Positions 11,687 to 26,065 of a DNA stretch of 60,648 nt are shown in pieces. The notes under the pieces are model-generated. The model ran no database searches. It was not told the DNA's origin and saw nothing but the letters and a program-made list of their open reading frames with translations. The stretch spans positions 1-60,648 of the forward strand of contig JAWQRO010000081.1 of NCBI GenBank assembly GCA_033557835.1, read 5' to 3'. A program made the position numbers and the translations under genes. Origin of the DNA: Helochares maculicollis (Eukaryota > Arthropoda > Insecta > Coleoptera > Hydrophilidae). How positions within the stretch are numbered: the first letter of the stretch is position 1; each line of letters begins with the position of its first letter.

Positions 11687-14600
11687 ATTTAGTTATTCAT
11701 TTATTATGTCTATTAGGATGGTTACGGATCCGTAGTTGTAGAGCTTGAGTGTATTTTTTGGGGAAAGCAAAGTTCCCGAAGGCTTTACGACGAAATAAAA
11801 TAATATCTCCTGTGATATGCGACTGAGGATATTTAGGATAATTTTGTCAACGTAATTTTTGTACTAATAATTAGATGTGATATTTTTTGCCAACATTGTT
11901 TTTGTATTTTTATTAGTGATCCTATGCGTCAACATTTTTCCAGTTATTGGCTGTGATAAAACTTCTCTCGTCAAATATTTTCTTCATTTAATATAAAACT
12001 AAAGTTTACTAGCAAGTACAGTCAGTTTTGTATTTTATCCTGCGTCCTAGGAGAGCACTTGTCCATGTCTAGTGAGAGAAATTTGAATACCAAGAAAATT
12101 ATAACGACTCACGTAAACAATAATCTTCAGACGGCTCTGCTAAAACGAGGGTGCAGAAACACGTTATAATAATAAAATATAGTTGACGAAGACTATCAAA
12201 AGGTGATAAAGCATCACATACTGGCTAAAAATTTTGGTATGAGCAAGATGCCCCAAAATAAGGATATTTTATCGAGATTTTTGACTATTCCATAGCGATA
12301 AATTTTACTTTTCTGTCAAGTCATAGCCATGGATAGCGTTGTTTGAAACTATTTTAATTGATTATTTTCAAAAACAAGAAATAATTAACTGGACAGTTTT
12401 TATTTTAAACTGGCCATCGAAGCTACTGTACATCGCTGGAAGCAGCTAAAAGGAGATTATGTTGGAACATTATTCCAAATTTTTTGACCCTCATATAGTT
12501 TACTACCAAATATGGGTTGGTTATAGATTACACATGTTGATATAAATTTAATCACTGAATATCCTAGGCCGATCTTCCGATTTGACACCAATCAATTATT
12601 TTCATGCACAAGTACTTTTGTAGAACTAATGTTCTCGAAAAATGCTTATTTCGCTGACTGTCGATATTATTGCCAGACTTCTAAATCTCGACTGAGAGTC
12701 AAGTCTTGCTTGAATCTCTGCAATGTACATACCTCGTGCAATAAAAACATTGCGCATTTGCTTTATTTGGCGCATAGAGTATATGGTGATGGGCTCTGGA
12801 TAAAACGTGAAGGGTTTCCATATTGTGCAAGAAGGTCTATTGTTTGAGGAGGATTTATTATGTACCTCCCGGGAAACTAGAACTTAATGCAAACGTAAGT
12901 TAAACGTTCGGAATATAATTGACAGGAGTCTGAGTCGGAGCAGTTGTTCATTGCACATGTGTAAGACCGGCCAGAATTTACGAGCCAAGTCGGTTGCTGC
13001 GAGACTACAAGTAATTAAGGCCGATATATTGCATTTAATTGGCGATAACACAGCGTCAACATCGACCTGTTTGTTTCTATTCTACCGCTTTGCTCTGCCA
13101 TCCCACCGCCCAGCTTAGCGTTTGTGTTCCGCAACTGAACATTAGATACCTGCGTTTCTTGCGTACCTAAATGTCTACCACTTACATGGGTATGTATGCG
13201 CATACCGACGCATATGATGTGGGAAATATAAACTTAACTAATCTTTCTATCAGGATTCGTATTTCAAACTCGACGCAGAATAACTGCCAACATTTCCATT
13301 ATTAAGCTACTTCCTTCACCTGCTCCTCCTCCTCAAAATCTTTGATTTCCTTTGATAAATTTAAATTACCATCATATTGAGAAACTTTATGTTTGAAGTG
13401 AATAATGTTCAAAGGATATTTATGCGAGTACAGAGGAAATGCGAATTTCATTTCCAATTACAGCAGTTCTCTGAAAATTCGAAGATTCCTCCTCGCTCCC
13501 TTTATATCTCTTCCTCTATGTCTAGCTGGTAATAGGTATAGGTAATCACTTTGCATTACCGATCTTGCGTCTAGCAATTGTAGTTATGGGTTGCTTGGCG
13601 CGATGCGATGAAATGATGAAATATGGCGAGTTTATGCAGACGAAGGCGCTTTCCTGAGACTCTACTCTCTGTACAATAAGAACTCCAACAAACAATCGTT
13701 GAAGGCGCACAATGACTCCTAATTAGGCGGTATATAGTTCCTATCATCACGTATCTCATAATTACTGCACATCGTACAAGAAAACAACCAAGAGGCATGC
13801 ACCAGCTTTATGCATTCTCGTTGTCGTATTACATATTAGATCGGTCGGTACAACACTTCTACTGAACACGATGGCTTGGCTTTGATGTTTCCATATTTCA
13901 CAATTCTCATTGCACATTTTGTTCCTAGATGAGGATATTATTGATTGTGTGGTTTTTGCTTTTGTTGTTTCAGCAGTACTCTTGCTAGTTAATTTCTGGA
14001 ATAGTGCAATGTGGTCAAAACAGAATATTTAAAAAAATTTGTTTTGATTCGCTTCCGGTAATAATTGTGCAAGCATGAAATATAGACATTTGTGAATCTT
14101 CATTAATTTGTTTTCTTCATAGACTAACACCAAATAAACCATTAATTTACGCAAGAAAATGTACAACACGATTTTTCCGCAATGGTAAATAATCAGATCA
14201 CTCATCCTTCCATTGTATGTTAATTTACCGTTTAATAATTAAATTTTATAATTCACCCATCATAATACGGATCTCAGTGTAGGGTAATTACGACCTATGA
14301 ACGTCGTATGTACGTTCGGTGTATACGTACGTAAGCTTATGTTTATTTTCAATTGTTTCACTTTAATAATGTAATGAATTTTAAATTTTATTAAGGTGTA
14401 GCAGGTTTAAAATCATCTGAGATGATGGTGGCAATAAGGAGTTTTTTTATAATTTTAATTTATGCAAATTGCATTTGCTCATTAGACTGGATTACGCCTG
14501 GTTTAATTGTAGTGAATTTGTATTCTTTACAAGATTGCTACCTCAGAAATGTTGAACAAATTGTCATAGTTCACTAAAAACTAGAATAGATATAGCAAGC

Positions 14601-16628
14601 ATAGCAGCATACTGCGAGATAATTTTGTATTTTTTCTTCGAAAGGAGTCAGGAGATGTTATTAAGCTACATCAATAAACTATATTAATTCAGATTGGTGC
14701 ATTAAAATCTTCGACAAAATAGTTATCATTTCAAATGAAAGAAATAATGGAGTAGTGTCTGGACAGTAAATTACGTAGAAAATGTATCAATCCTAATTTG
14801 ATTTTGCAAATAGAAATTTAAAAAAATCGGCCAACGAAACCTCATTACCTATGAGACAAGCTTGAACTAGAATGTCATTTATGTAGGTATTTGATAACCT
14901 GGTATTATCTGGCTAGGAATGACATCATTATAACCATAATGTGTACATATAATGATATACGCCAAGCCATGGTAAAAATAATCTGAACAAAAAGTGTAGA
15001 GTATTGTCATTTCCATTTACACTTTTTCACGAAATTTTTACTTAAATCTTTTTCTATAGAGATTGGCATTTTTGCACATACAGCATTCCAAGCTGTATGT
15101 CTAATAAACAGTTGTATCAAATACACATCCTAAGTGAAATAAAAGCCTTTTTGTTTATTCAGTATAATTTAATAATGCTTACACGTAATGTGAAACCCAA
15201 GATACGTCGCACCTGTTAAAAACAAGAACGAACAGAACATTGATGGTAAATAATTACGCATCACGTGTTCCCCCGATGGTGAGCTTAATTGTGTCGTGGT
15301 AATGGGTGTTAAAACTTGATGGATTACTACAAGAACTTAACCTAATGTAATATCTGTGCCTCGATGCTGTTAATTAACGCGACCAGTAAATGGTTACCTG
15401 CATCTAACTAATTATTTTATGACTCTTAACTGCTTATATTTTCAGCCATTATTAATAATGTATATTTTTTAGGGAAAAATTATAAAGGTCGATTAAAGAG
15501 TTAAATTTGTTAATTTAAAAAATAGGATGCCGGTATTCATGCATCTTTAGTTTGCGGCAGCCAATTGCAGAACGTATAAATTGTAGTATTTACATTTAGA
15601 ATCTACGCAGAAAAAACAGCAGTACTTATTTAAACATCTCGCACTGGCCTATTTTCAACTTCATAATTGGGAACTAACTTCAAACAGAAAATTCTAGAAT
15701 GCCATATGAAGCAGCGAAAAGTGGCGCCTAAAAATTATAAATGATACTATGGGTAGTACAAAAGTTTACTTAAAATAAATGTGTAGTGGTTTTAGTGAAG
15801 CAACGGAGGTACCCGCATACACTGTTATGCGGGAACTAGCTTTACCAGTGCTTTCATATTCTGCTTAGAAATTTGGTAGAGCCAACAATATATTTTTGAT
15901 ACATCCGCGAGATGTTTAGTAAATGTCTAGTATGCTAGTCAACATTTTAGTGTATTTACTTCATAACAACAGTCTCGAAATTGAAGATGATTTCCTGTTA
16001 TTATAAATAAGAGTGACAACAGTGCCTATCATTTAAGTTCAGTTCAATTGCAATTTTCTGCACCTTGACGTCAGGGCCAAAATAAGAAGAAAAGTATCTA
16101 TCCTGTTAATGCCAGACCATATACTTCGATGCAACCCAACCGAAGACGCCTTTAGACGCACGAGGTGTTTACGTCAAATTATATTTCAGATTCAGTCTTC
16201 CGAAGCATAGTAGATATTTGCTTAAATTTCCATCTGTCTGAACTATCCGAATAAAATTACTAAGAATTATTAATAATATGACTCCACTAAAACCAAATAA
16301 AAACTATATAGTCAATAAATTAATCCATACGATGCTGTTTCATTTCTTAAAATGAAGTGTCAAATATTCTCACTTCGCAAGAAGGGTTTCACAATATTTA
16401 TTATTTTTAGTTGTCCATAGCGATATGTTTTAAAATCCAATAATTTTTATACTGTCTTTAAATACTTACACAATTAACTGATTCCAATAGAATTTATTTA
16501 CTGTACCGTCCTAAAAATTTGAGCCAACGCGCCATATCATTCTGTGGTTCGATCAAATAGAAATTTCATATCTGCTAGGGTTCAATAATTTTTTATGAAT
16601 ACAACGCAAAGGTTGCAGGGGAGGATTA
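11687..16628. other. long stretch without a recognised gene
   Basis: Scanned on both strands. Short open frames (12629-12847, 13015-13203, 13571-13798) lack family motifs and good splice context. A perfect CRE-type octamer TGACGTCA occurs at 16066-16073. GC-richer patches near 12950-13230 and 13560-13880 could be regulatory, but nothing specific can be shown. Confidence 0.45.
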
Positions 16629-17060
16629 ATGCAAGGACCAGACCGCAAACAAAGATCTCCGCAACGAATATTTTCAAGCAAGAACATGAAAGAAAAAAGC
16701 AAAGCAAGGATTCACAACGAAGGATGCAAAGCAAGGAATGAAAGATCGGACGGGGATGTGCGATGTGGTACGGTTTGTTGCAGCGTGATGCGATGGCGCG
16801 AAGCGGCGTGCAACGCAGAGCGAGAACTCAAACCGAGCGGTGCCCCCTTGCGCCGCGATGCCACAGATATGCATACTCTCTGCGGTTATACGGTCCACAG
16901 TTGCAATTATCGAAACAACAATCAGATCAGAGGGAAAGTAGCCGTCCACTAATCGATTGGTTGGGGGCTAAGGGGTGAGTGGGTGAAACTTCGGGCAAAA
17001 GTGCGAGGCCCCTTTTACCCACAACACCCTAGCACCGCACCGGCGAGGCTTTATTATGTC
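16629..17060. other. GC- and CpG-rich island in AT-rich DNA
   Basis: About 430 bases clearly richer in G+C and CpG than the surrounding sequence, including purine-rich AGCAAGGA-type repeats near 16690-16740 and a RUNX-like TGCGGTTA near 16881. All frames contain stops or show no family resemblance; overlapping open frames on both strands are an effect of composition. It could be an enhancer, an unrecognised 5' exon/promoter or a transposon fragment. Confidence 0.35.
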
Positions 17061-19659
17061 TGTGTAGCTGTAGAATCCCAATCGATTGTTAAATATATGG
17101 AGGAAAAGTAATTTATTTACACGCCAGTAGAATTCTTTGTGAATAAACGCTGTGAAATATGGCTGTCTGAACCGGAAGCTCTCGGGAATAAGACCAATTT
17201 CCTTAAAAGATAGTTTTCTTCCATTAGAGGTGAACTGATTAAATTGTACTTAGGTGTGAGAGCGATTCGCCGAGACTCCCGTGCCACCCCTTCTTTCTTC
17301 TATTTAATCTCGGAACTTTTGTCTTATAAACAACTTATCTGTTAATATTACATGAATTTATTGAAAATCAATTTCTTCGAGAGGTCTTCGCATTTGTTGC
17401 ACTTACTTTTTTCTGGAAGCTCCAATAGTCAAGATGAAAAATTTAATTTAACGTTTCCTTTATAATAGGTAATTGGATAAGTCCCTGCCATTTCTTAGAA
17501 GATGCTGCATGTGTATCACTTTAAGTGTGGCCATTTGATCAATATGAAATATTTGAACTCAATCTATTAATATGTCTTAACCTACAATATTTCGTCACAA
17601 TTTCTTCCACAAGAAGAGCAAGTCGTAGATTTTCACTTGCACAACGGACTTGGGAACGCATTGGATGATCCACATACTTCAAATAGTAGGCGATTATTTG
17701 GGGCTTTCAAAGTCCGAGGATTTCTACTACTCTCAATTGCACTTTTCTCATTATACCAGAGCTTTGAGTATTATTAGCTCTTACAGCATGCAACGATGCT
17801 AAAAGATGTGATTTTAGTCCGGTGCTATACCACAATTTGATGGCAGCGCCGCGACGCTTTATTCGTCTGGAATCTCGTGCAGTTAAACATGATATTTTAT
17901 TATCGCATTTAATGCTTTATTGAGTCATTATTGTTTTATTGTTGATGGCTAACGCGTTCTTTACGGTTCCACTGCATTCAAATCAAGGATTCCATGTTTA
18001 TATTTTTATAGTTCTCCGATATTCAATCATCGAATCGATATTCAAGTTTCTGTGGCATTTTTACGTAAATCCTTCCCAATTAAGTGGAACTATAAAGATC
18101 TATTACACTTGACCAAGCAAAAGGAATTTTGCTTCGTTATTTTTTCAACAAGATGACTCGTATTATTTGCACCCAGTGCCTTAAAATTATAGCAGGGCTT
18201 TTAAAAGATAAAAAGCGGCCTTTGCGTTTTAAGGGATTAAACTCTAATAAAATTTGCTGAATATCGATAAGAAACTGGCATTCACTTTCGTAAAATGTCA
18301 CCACTACTGATAGTAAATCGTTAATTATGGGTGCACGCAAAGTACTCCAACCCCAAGTTATTCGGGGAAGCAATTCCATGGGTCGTGAGATTCGCAATAG
18401 TCTCCGACATTACCGCTGGGGAAACGTCAGAAAAATCTTCTTATATAAGAATGTGCAACGAAAATGGGAAGAAGTCAGTTCATCTTTCTAACCGAAGAGG
18501 AAATCGAAACAATATATTTGACTCTCTTTGCATGTCGCAGAAATCAAATAAAAAAAAACGACCAATAAAATTTTATTAAGTGACAATCAAAAAATTCTTA
18601 CGACAGAGAATCTACAACGGGAATTTTAAAAATAAATATGGCCATAGATTTCTTAAAGAATTAAGCTTAAATTATCAGTATGTCCCAAGCATCTGTTTTT
18701 GTTACTTGCAACTTTCGTGATTCTAAGAAATTATTATATTTTTGCAATATTTTAAAATAGTTTCGCAATAGCAAAATATAAAAATAAATGTGTGTGGCAT
18801 GAGGACATCGCCTCACATACATATATCCTGAGTGCACATAAAAATAAAGAGAGCTCTGAAAACATTGTCTGCATTTTCCCTGAATAGTTGTATTATAAAA
18901 GCGCGACTGCGGAATTTTAAAAACGCATTTCGCCCAATCCAAAAAAAAACTCGGAAAATATAACCTGGTTGTGACGCCGCCTAAATTGCAATAGTTTTTT
19001 TATTTGCAAAAAATAAATGCTCTCTATCATTCACATACGCGTCTGACAACTGGCAGCACTTGACACAATTTATAAAAGCCGGTATCTCTTGTCTGGTATT
19101 ACATTGTATAGAGGGCTTTTATGTAGGTTTGCGCCGCTTATTCCCGATAGTAGGTTCAAGTACAACGTTTTGCTCGGTCGGATATAAAAATGACGAATGT
19201 TGTAACTCTATTTCGATAAACAATGTACGTGAAATGACTATGCCAGACCCCCATGGTTCGACCCACCATTTAAAATTTATTTTGGTGGTTATTCGATTGA
19301 AAGGACTTTACTTCGATAATTGACCAGGACTTATTTTTGTAATATTATTAGCCACCGGTAAAACAAGGGTTAAGTAGAAATGGACAATGTTAGGGCAGTC
19401 CGCAATAAAATTTATGCAGCGTATAAGGCAAAGAACACCCAAGTTTATTAAATTTTACTTTTTTATACTTAAATGGCCGTTAATTCCACTAACATAACAA
19501 TTAATAGTCGTAATTCGATTCCATATCAAGTTAACGAACTTTAGATTTTATTCCGTATATTAGTATTTTACAGGAAAAATGCTACACGTAGCACAATGTG
19601 TCCACATTGAAACAAATCCTCCAAATGACCGATGTTAAAACAGGAACTTAATAATATTT
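17061..19659. other. stretch without a recognised gene
   Basis: No supported feature. A minus-strand open frame at 18137-18397 is moderately protein-like (RAPIINDLLSVVVTFYESE) but has no recognised homology and no splice partners. Confidence 0.45.
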
Positions 19660-20650
19660 AGACTTGGGGCAAGCTTTTGGCAGAATTAGAAGGAAAGCGG
19701 TATGGACATGCTAGAACAACAGAGGAGTTGGAAGAGCGATAATAATTGCAATAGAGAAACCTGTGTAGATAGTTTAAATGGTGTGATACTTAGAAATCTA
19801 CAATCTGAAAGATTTGAAACGAAGGACGGACTAAAAGAATGTACAGTACTGTTCCTAATTTTCATGGTCGAAATAATACAAATACGCAGAAATAGGGCAA
19901 TACCTTTTAACCAAGGATACAGAGAAATGGTATTAATTCAAATATCAGAATATGCATACGCAGATGATGGAATAATAATAGCACAAAACGGAAGAGACAT
20001 ATAGAATAATACGAATGTATAGAATGAAACACTAAAGTAATATGAAATAACGAAAAAGTAAAGCAGTAAAGTGTATAGAGGTAATATTGGGCCAAAGGGG
20101 CAACGATGAGATAGACATTACGGAACAAATTATTATAACAACACGAACCAAGGTTTATTCTCAATTATGGGAAACCTATTAAACAGAAAAGAATTATCGA
20201 AAGAAACAAAGGCCTTTAGAAAAATATTCAGACCAGTACTAACATATGGATGTGAGACGTGGAACATGTGAAATAGAGAAAAAAAATTTAAGCAGCGTAA
20301 ATGAGATATCTAAAGAAAACAAAAAGAGTAAAGTTGCAAGATGGAACCAGAAATAAAACGATAAAAGAGGATCAGAAATGAAAGCAAAACAAAGCTATAA
20401 GGAAGAAAAATAGCTTGTAAGGTGGCGTTACATGGTGAGAATAGGCAAACAAAGACAAGTAAAGAGGAATAAAGTGGAATATGAGAGGAATTGAGGAAAA
20501 TCGAGGAAAAACTGCGATCACAACTGAATAAATATTGGTTAAGAAAAACAGTGCTAATATAGAAGCCCGAAAATTAGCGAAAGACAAATGAAACGGAATG
20601 AATTCGCACACGTGCAGCCCTTTAAATAATGAGAAACAGAAAAGAATTAA
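19660..20650 (+). pseudogene. degenerate non-LTR retrotransposon (LINE) reverse-transcriptase fragment
   Basis: Plus-strand remnants in order. An RT fragment (RFETKDGLKECTVLFLIF) corresponds to the GLRQGC..SPLLF block. The catalytic YADD lies at 19957-19968, within EYAYADDGIIIAQ. A TYGCETW block (about 20239-20262) is the C-terminal motif usually seen as YGSETW. A late RWRYMVRI block corresponds to RWYGHVxRM, followed by RKLAKD near the end. Stops and frameshifts occur throughout, so it is a fossil. The 5' half (endonuclease) was not recognised. A strong neighbouring gene is absent, consistent with insertion in intergenic DNA. Confidence 0.8.
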
Positions 20651-22500
20651 GCAAAGTTACAAAGCTCTACACTTGCCTAGCAAGTAATAGAGTAATGACT
20701 ATCTACGTGTTAGCATTTCTGTTGAACTTCAACAATGGTTTGACTTTAAGTCACAATTTTTGATGATATTGGCGCTTTTCTTCGATTTGAAAAGTTCCTC
20801 TTCACTACAGTCCAATACCTTTTCACGGGCTGTGATTTTGGATAGGAATTAGCAATTTTTGTGACAACTGACAGGTTTGCTTCCTAATACATAGACAAAA
20901 TATTTTTTGCATTGAGTCAAGAATCCGGATCAGGCCCACATAAATGGTGATTCATTATGACGGTAAAATTGTAGCAATCGTTTTTCTAGTCATTGGGGTA
21001 AATTTTTTGATTAATTGAGCGTGTTGTTCTTTTTGAGTTTTCTGGTCAAAACTCATGATAGAGCATCCTAGCGCGTGATTTGACTGATTGAGATATTTGT
21101 GTTATCATTGCAAGGGTACGTTTTGCTTGTTCTGTTATTGACAACATATTTGGGACAACTATAGTTTTATACCAAGGTGTAGAATTGAATTTATTGGTTC
21201 AAATATTGTACGAGCTATACATAGTTAAGGGTAATTTTATCGCGGATAAACCTTAATTCATTTTGTATAATACGAATGCAATAATATTTAATAGCCCTTT
21301 CGAGGGTCAGAAATAAAAAAAATATGAATATAACAAAAAAAATCAACAACATAATCATTGACTGAAGTGTCTTTGAACGTGTAGGAAAATTCTGTGGCAG
21401 AAGAGGTAGTTACGAACCCTCTCAAAAACAATGATTTGACAACATTTTAATTAGATTGTAATTTATTGAAAGGAATGAAGGCAATATAATGAAGCGGGTC
21501 TTTCTTGCCCTGCTTTGTGAAATGACTGGCGGCGGGCACGACGGCAAGGAAGCATCTTCTAAAACGACAAAAAGATAAAGGGTTAAATAAAGAGGGGGAG
21601 TAACAATCCTTAGTTGAGTCGTAGTGACGAAAATTCGCGCTAGCACAGGGTGTTGACTCGAGCATGAAGCGTTCGTTTAGATTATATTTGAAGAATATTT
21701 TCAACTTTTAATCTCGTCCCGGAGATGCTCTAATTTATTCTTTCCCTTCGTCGGATTAATCCGGAATATTTTATTTGGAGTATCGGAGGGTGAATCTTCC
21801 GATTTTTTAATTACAATGCTAATTACTCTGTTTTAAATTAATAATAGTGTATTTATTTGCAATTTTCTAAATATTTTCGCCTACTGATCATTTTTGCGAC
21901 ATAATTTGCTTTCTCTTGCTTAATTATTGGCCCCTCTCTCCCCCTCGATTCAGTAAGCGCCTGGCGCGATTACGTCCACCTACTTTGTCGGTTTCACGCG
22001 GCAGCGCAACAATCTTATTACACCTTCATACATTGGTCATGCCTGTAGATATTTTACGCTGAGTATGTCCATTGTTTTTTGCATCCTACATAGTGTTTAA
22101 TTTACGAGTATGTAATAAATTACTTTTTATCAATTCGGTTATTTGATAATGTACTTTTAAAAAATATTAACGATTTCAAAAAGTGTTGAAAACGAAGTGA
22201 CTAATCCAGAATCGACTATTCTGCATTAGACGTAACTTTTGATATAATTGAGCTAGCAAAATTAAAATAATATAAATGAAGGTAGTTTTCTTCGCTTCTT
22301 GCTGTAGGTTAGATTCAGTATAATTGGTAACGTTCATTGATTACATATTTGACTAAAATTTCTCGTCGTTATTGAAAACCATTGGATTTTGGTCCACCAC
22401 GTTTGTAACGAAAAAAACGTGAAAAACAGCTCCGTATACAAACCCAAAGAATGAAGCGAAGCGTAATGAACAAATTACATTAGAGAAGCACGTCGCGACG
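20651..22500. other. stretch without a recognised gene
   Basis: No exon or element was recognised. A GC-richer patch at about 21510-21560 and 21950-22010 is unassigned. Confidence 0.45.
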
Positions 22501-22521
22501 CAACGCGTCTAAAGTTGATGA

Positions 22522-22559
22522 GGATTAAATTCATGTAAATAAACACACGCACTTAATCC
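22522..22559. promoter_or_regulatory. cluster of homeodomain-like and forkhead-like sites
   Basis: Two K50-homeodomain-type sites in opposite orientation, GGATTAA (22522-22528) and TTAATCC (22553-22559), flank a perfect forkhead-type site TGTAAATAAACA (22534-22545). The three lie within 38 bases in a GC-richer patch. The motifs are seen directly. Enhancer function is inference. Confidence 0.3.
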
Positions 22560-25400
22560 GCAGGGACTTGTGCGTGTTGCGGAGGGTCCCAACATTCATT
22601 ATAATATAACTTGTCCATTAGACCGTGTCTGCTGGAGCATTAGAAAAAGAAAGAAAAGTAGCAATTATTTAGGTTTTGCTAATCCTAAACGGTCGCAACG
22701 GATCGAATTCCATAGATTTACAAGGTTATGGACTCACGTAAAGAAAAAAGAGGGCCCGCTCGGTATGGTATTGCTTCGCATCGTGTCTAAACACACCCAC
22801 CTTCACTAATAACCGTCAGAGGAACTATTAATTTCAGGATTTGATAGAGTGAGTACGAGAAGAGCGTCGGTTTGGTCGGTTGGCGATGGATCGGTGATTG
22901 TGTTTCTCTTTTTCATCTCGACCACGGCAGATCAGTAATGTATTATTTGGTCTAGAATCAATTCAAGAGCATTAAAGATAATTTATTTCAAGATCAAGAT
23001 TTGAATAATTAGCAAATAATGGAGGTCTCAAAGCAGCGACTATATGTACTAATTTTGCGAGCGAGTTGATTGAATAAATTTATCTGGAAAAATCGTGGAC
23101 TAAACTCTTTACAAATTAATAAAGGAATGCCTCTCGATCTTTCGGCGTTCCTTTTTTTACTCTTTTTCGACACCAATTTAATGAAGGTTCTTGCCGCCCG
23201 AAGGCTTCCCAGATGTAGATGCATATCTACTACGCCAACTTTAAAAATGTATTTAAATAACAATGCTTCGACGCCGTTCCCGATCATCATCATTATCATC
23301 ATCGCGATGAAGATGAAGTCGGACCGACTTTTCGATTTATTTATTTATGTATATTGCCTTCACTTTGCTAAATTATCCCGCCAAGTAATTTTTTTATATT
23401 TATTAGTTACAAGTTACTTTGTTTTATTAGTGTTATTACGATCGATTTATTTCGAAATTAAGTTTTATTTAAATTTTGCATTTACAAGAGTCGGTGCCAA
23501 ATTCTATTGCATACGTTTAAGTATAGGGGAGTATGCATAAAGTAGGGGAATATTTCTTAGTACTGCATTCCCTCTATCCCTTATTTACTTGTGATAAAAT
23601 TTGAAGGCGAATATTTAGCGCGGAATAAATCCGAGGTAAAATGTATTTTTTAGCAGCTGCTTTGAACCATTGCGGGCAATCTATGCGCTCGTTTGGAGAT
23701 TTCGAATATTTTTGAAGCTAATAGGCTAGCGCTAATGTACATCAGAGGTGTGGTGTTAAACTCTGCAGGGCACATCCGACCACTTTTCTGGCGGGTGGAA
23801 GACCAGCATTACACTCGCTTCTCTTCTTAAGCCGGTAATTTGAATCTTGCACCTCTCTTGCAACGAGCAGATTTATTCTCTAATATTGCTTTTAAGCTCA
23901 AAAGTAGCAGCAACCAGAAGAACCCAACAATGATGGATGAACACATGAACACACAATCCCAAATAATCCAACGAAGGATAGAATACAAAGAAAGAAATTC
24001 AACGGTCTGTCGATATTTAATTGGTTAAATAATAATTCGATAGTACCACACTGATTTTACTGAAACTGTCTCACATATGTAATTAATACATTTTTACTTT
24101 CACTTTTAAATTAATGAATTTATTTTTAGTACATTTCAAATCGAAACGAGATGTCTTTTTTCTTCTGATAGTACATACTGAGCACTTGTCACATAAGTGT
24201 AAGGTAACGATATATAACTGATAGATGTTCAATGATTAGTTTGGTATTGTTGCAAGATAGTTTATGGAAACAGAATATTTTTTAGTTGTGCATCCTGTTG
24301 GCTATACGCGTAACTTGTAATTTATTTTAATTCTTATATCCTTTGATATACACCTCTTTGAAGGCGTTTGAATAACTTTTTGACCGAAATTTAATATTCA
24401 AGTAATTTATGTGTCTATAATTCTAGCAATTGTCGGATTTTGTTCTAAAGTTCATACAGATATACAATTTGCTATAGTTTTGCATTTACCAACCAAACTC
24501 AAAGGGAGTTGCGCCACCTTATGATGTACTACACGTCACTCACGGTACGCCGAAAACACTAATTCAAGGCGTACAAAACATGAAGATTCCTCTGGGTCAC
24601 AGTTAAAATGTATCCTTAATCGAAATAGCTTCCTATATTATAATTTTTTGCACATTTGCTGCTTATGAACGCTAGAACTTATCTTTATTTTAAAATCTAC
24701 GCCTCAACTTCAATAGGCAAGCACCGAAAATTCAAATATATTCTACTGCAAATTTACTCCAGATGACCCTGCAAGACACAACGATAACAGTAGTTGCATC
24801 AATGCGAATATGGCAATATTTGCATCTCCCAAAGCTGTATGTATTTGAGCAAGATTTTTAGAGTAAATCATAGTAAATGTAGGTGTTAAAAAAGAACAGT
24901 TTGTTAGAGCACCGCTTTTGTTATAACAGTTTTCGCTTTATTATTACCATTAGGGTAGTACTGGGGGGTCTAGGGATCAACAGGAGGGTAGCAATTTAGG
25001 CTTTACTACCTGCCTGAAAAGGTCTACGTTTCTAAAATGTATCAGTATTGTGGCAGTGGATTCCAGCTATACCTGTGCAAGATTTTCAAGGCGTTGAGGG
25101 GAGCGCATTTTAAGTAGTGTATTAGAAATCTTATATAGCTTTGCGAAGTTCCGGTACTGGTAAGCATTTCGTTAATTAAAACCAAATTTCTTTTTTAGGT
25201 AACACAAATGCTTTTCATGAACACGAAACTTATTTATGGGTTGAAACAAGACGCTTTCCGACGGATGGTGAACCTAAGAGGCTGCAACGAATTTGGAGAA
25301 CACCGTTGTAGCAGCAAATAAATCTCAAAGCAGGTAAATTTCAAACAATTTTTATAGTATATTGGTTTTCTTTGGTTATTATTAATGTTTGATTTTGTGA
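22560..25400. other. stretch without a recognised gene
   Basis: No convincing exon. A short inverted repeat GGAATGCC/GGCGTTCC lies near 23125-23152, and a CAT/ATC-rich simple run near 23284-23304. A plus-strand interval after the acceptor-like TTCTTTTTTAG at about 25198 reads ETYLWVETRRFPTDGE in one frame, but with stops soon after. It is not assigned. Confidence 0.4.
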
Positions 25401-25411
25401 CTGATTTGTAA

Positions 25412-25603
25412 CACACACGATTAAATGAAGCAATCTTGCGAAATCAACTCCTTAATATTGAAAAATCAGTTAAAGAAAATAGCCATGTGAATGCGTTACA
25501 TAAATCTAATTGTGACAAATTGAAAGCCGAACAGGATTTTAAAAAAGAAACGCTAGTAAACAGTTTTAGTTTTCCTATCGTCACTTCATATTTATCACGG
25601 TAA
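25412..25603 (+). other. coding-like open frame with coiled-coil character, no start codon
   Basis: 63 codons are open between TAA 25409-25411 and TAA 25601-25603. The peptide is Lys/Glu/Asn/Leu-rich with heptad-like spacing (LRNQLLNIEKSVKENSH, then CDKLKAEQDFKKE). No Met, acceptor or family match was found. With the coding-like patch at about 25200-25300 it may be the remains of a retroposed gene or a transposon ORF. Confidence 0.2.
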
Positions 25604-26065
25604 ATTATGTAGGAAAACACGCGTTTAAATAATATTATTCCAATGTGCATAAATTATGTTAGCGAATGATACCATAATTTGTTTGTTAATAAAAATTTCG
25701 TGAGATAAGCGTGTTCCAACTGTTTGTTTTGATATTATGATAATTGTTTACGTTGCAATTAGTGCAAAGAAAAACTGCAGGCGAGCGGAAAAAATCATTC
25801 GATACACGGCAGGCGGAAGATGCGTTTCGATAAGTACCTAAGTCTCAGTAAGTACGGAATAGTATATTGAAATGCAAATTAGTATTAAATCGATGGTAAG
25901 CAATAGCAGTTTGAGGAAATTAGTGAACAGACAGAATATTTTAGGTTACCGACTTAACACGAATGTTGTAGGGGTGGTAAGAAGCGCGGGGAAGCGGGTG
26001 AGGTGGCAGGGTGGTCGGGGAACGGGGGAAACCGGGGTAACGGGGAAACCTAAACAACCACTTAC

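Noticed and set aside
16674..16952. Open frames on both strands over the CpG-rich island
   Set aside because: The frames reflect low stop-codon density in GC-rich DNA, with no conserved motifs.
19225..19275. tRNA B-box-like GGTTCGACCC
   Set aside because: No A-box at the right distance and no cloverleaf on either strand.
23009..23302. Minus-strand 97-codon frame starting with repeated Met/Ile
   Set aside because: The start lies in a CAT/ATC simple repeat, and the rest shows no recognised domain or exon boundary.
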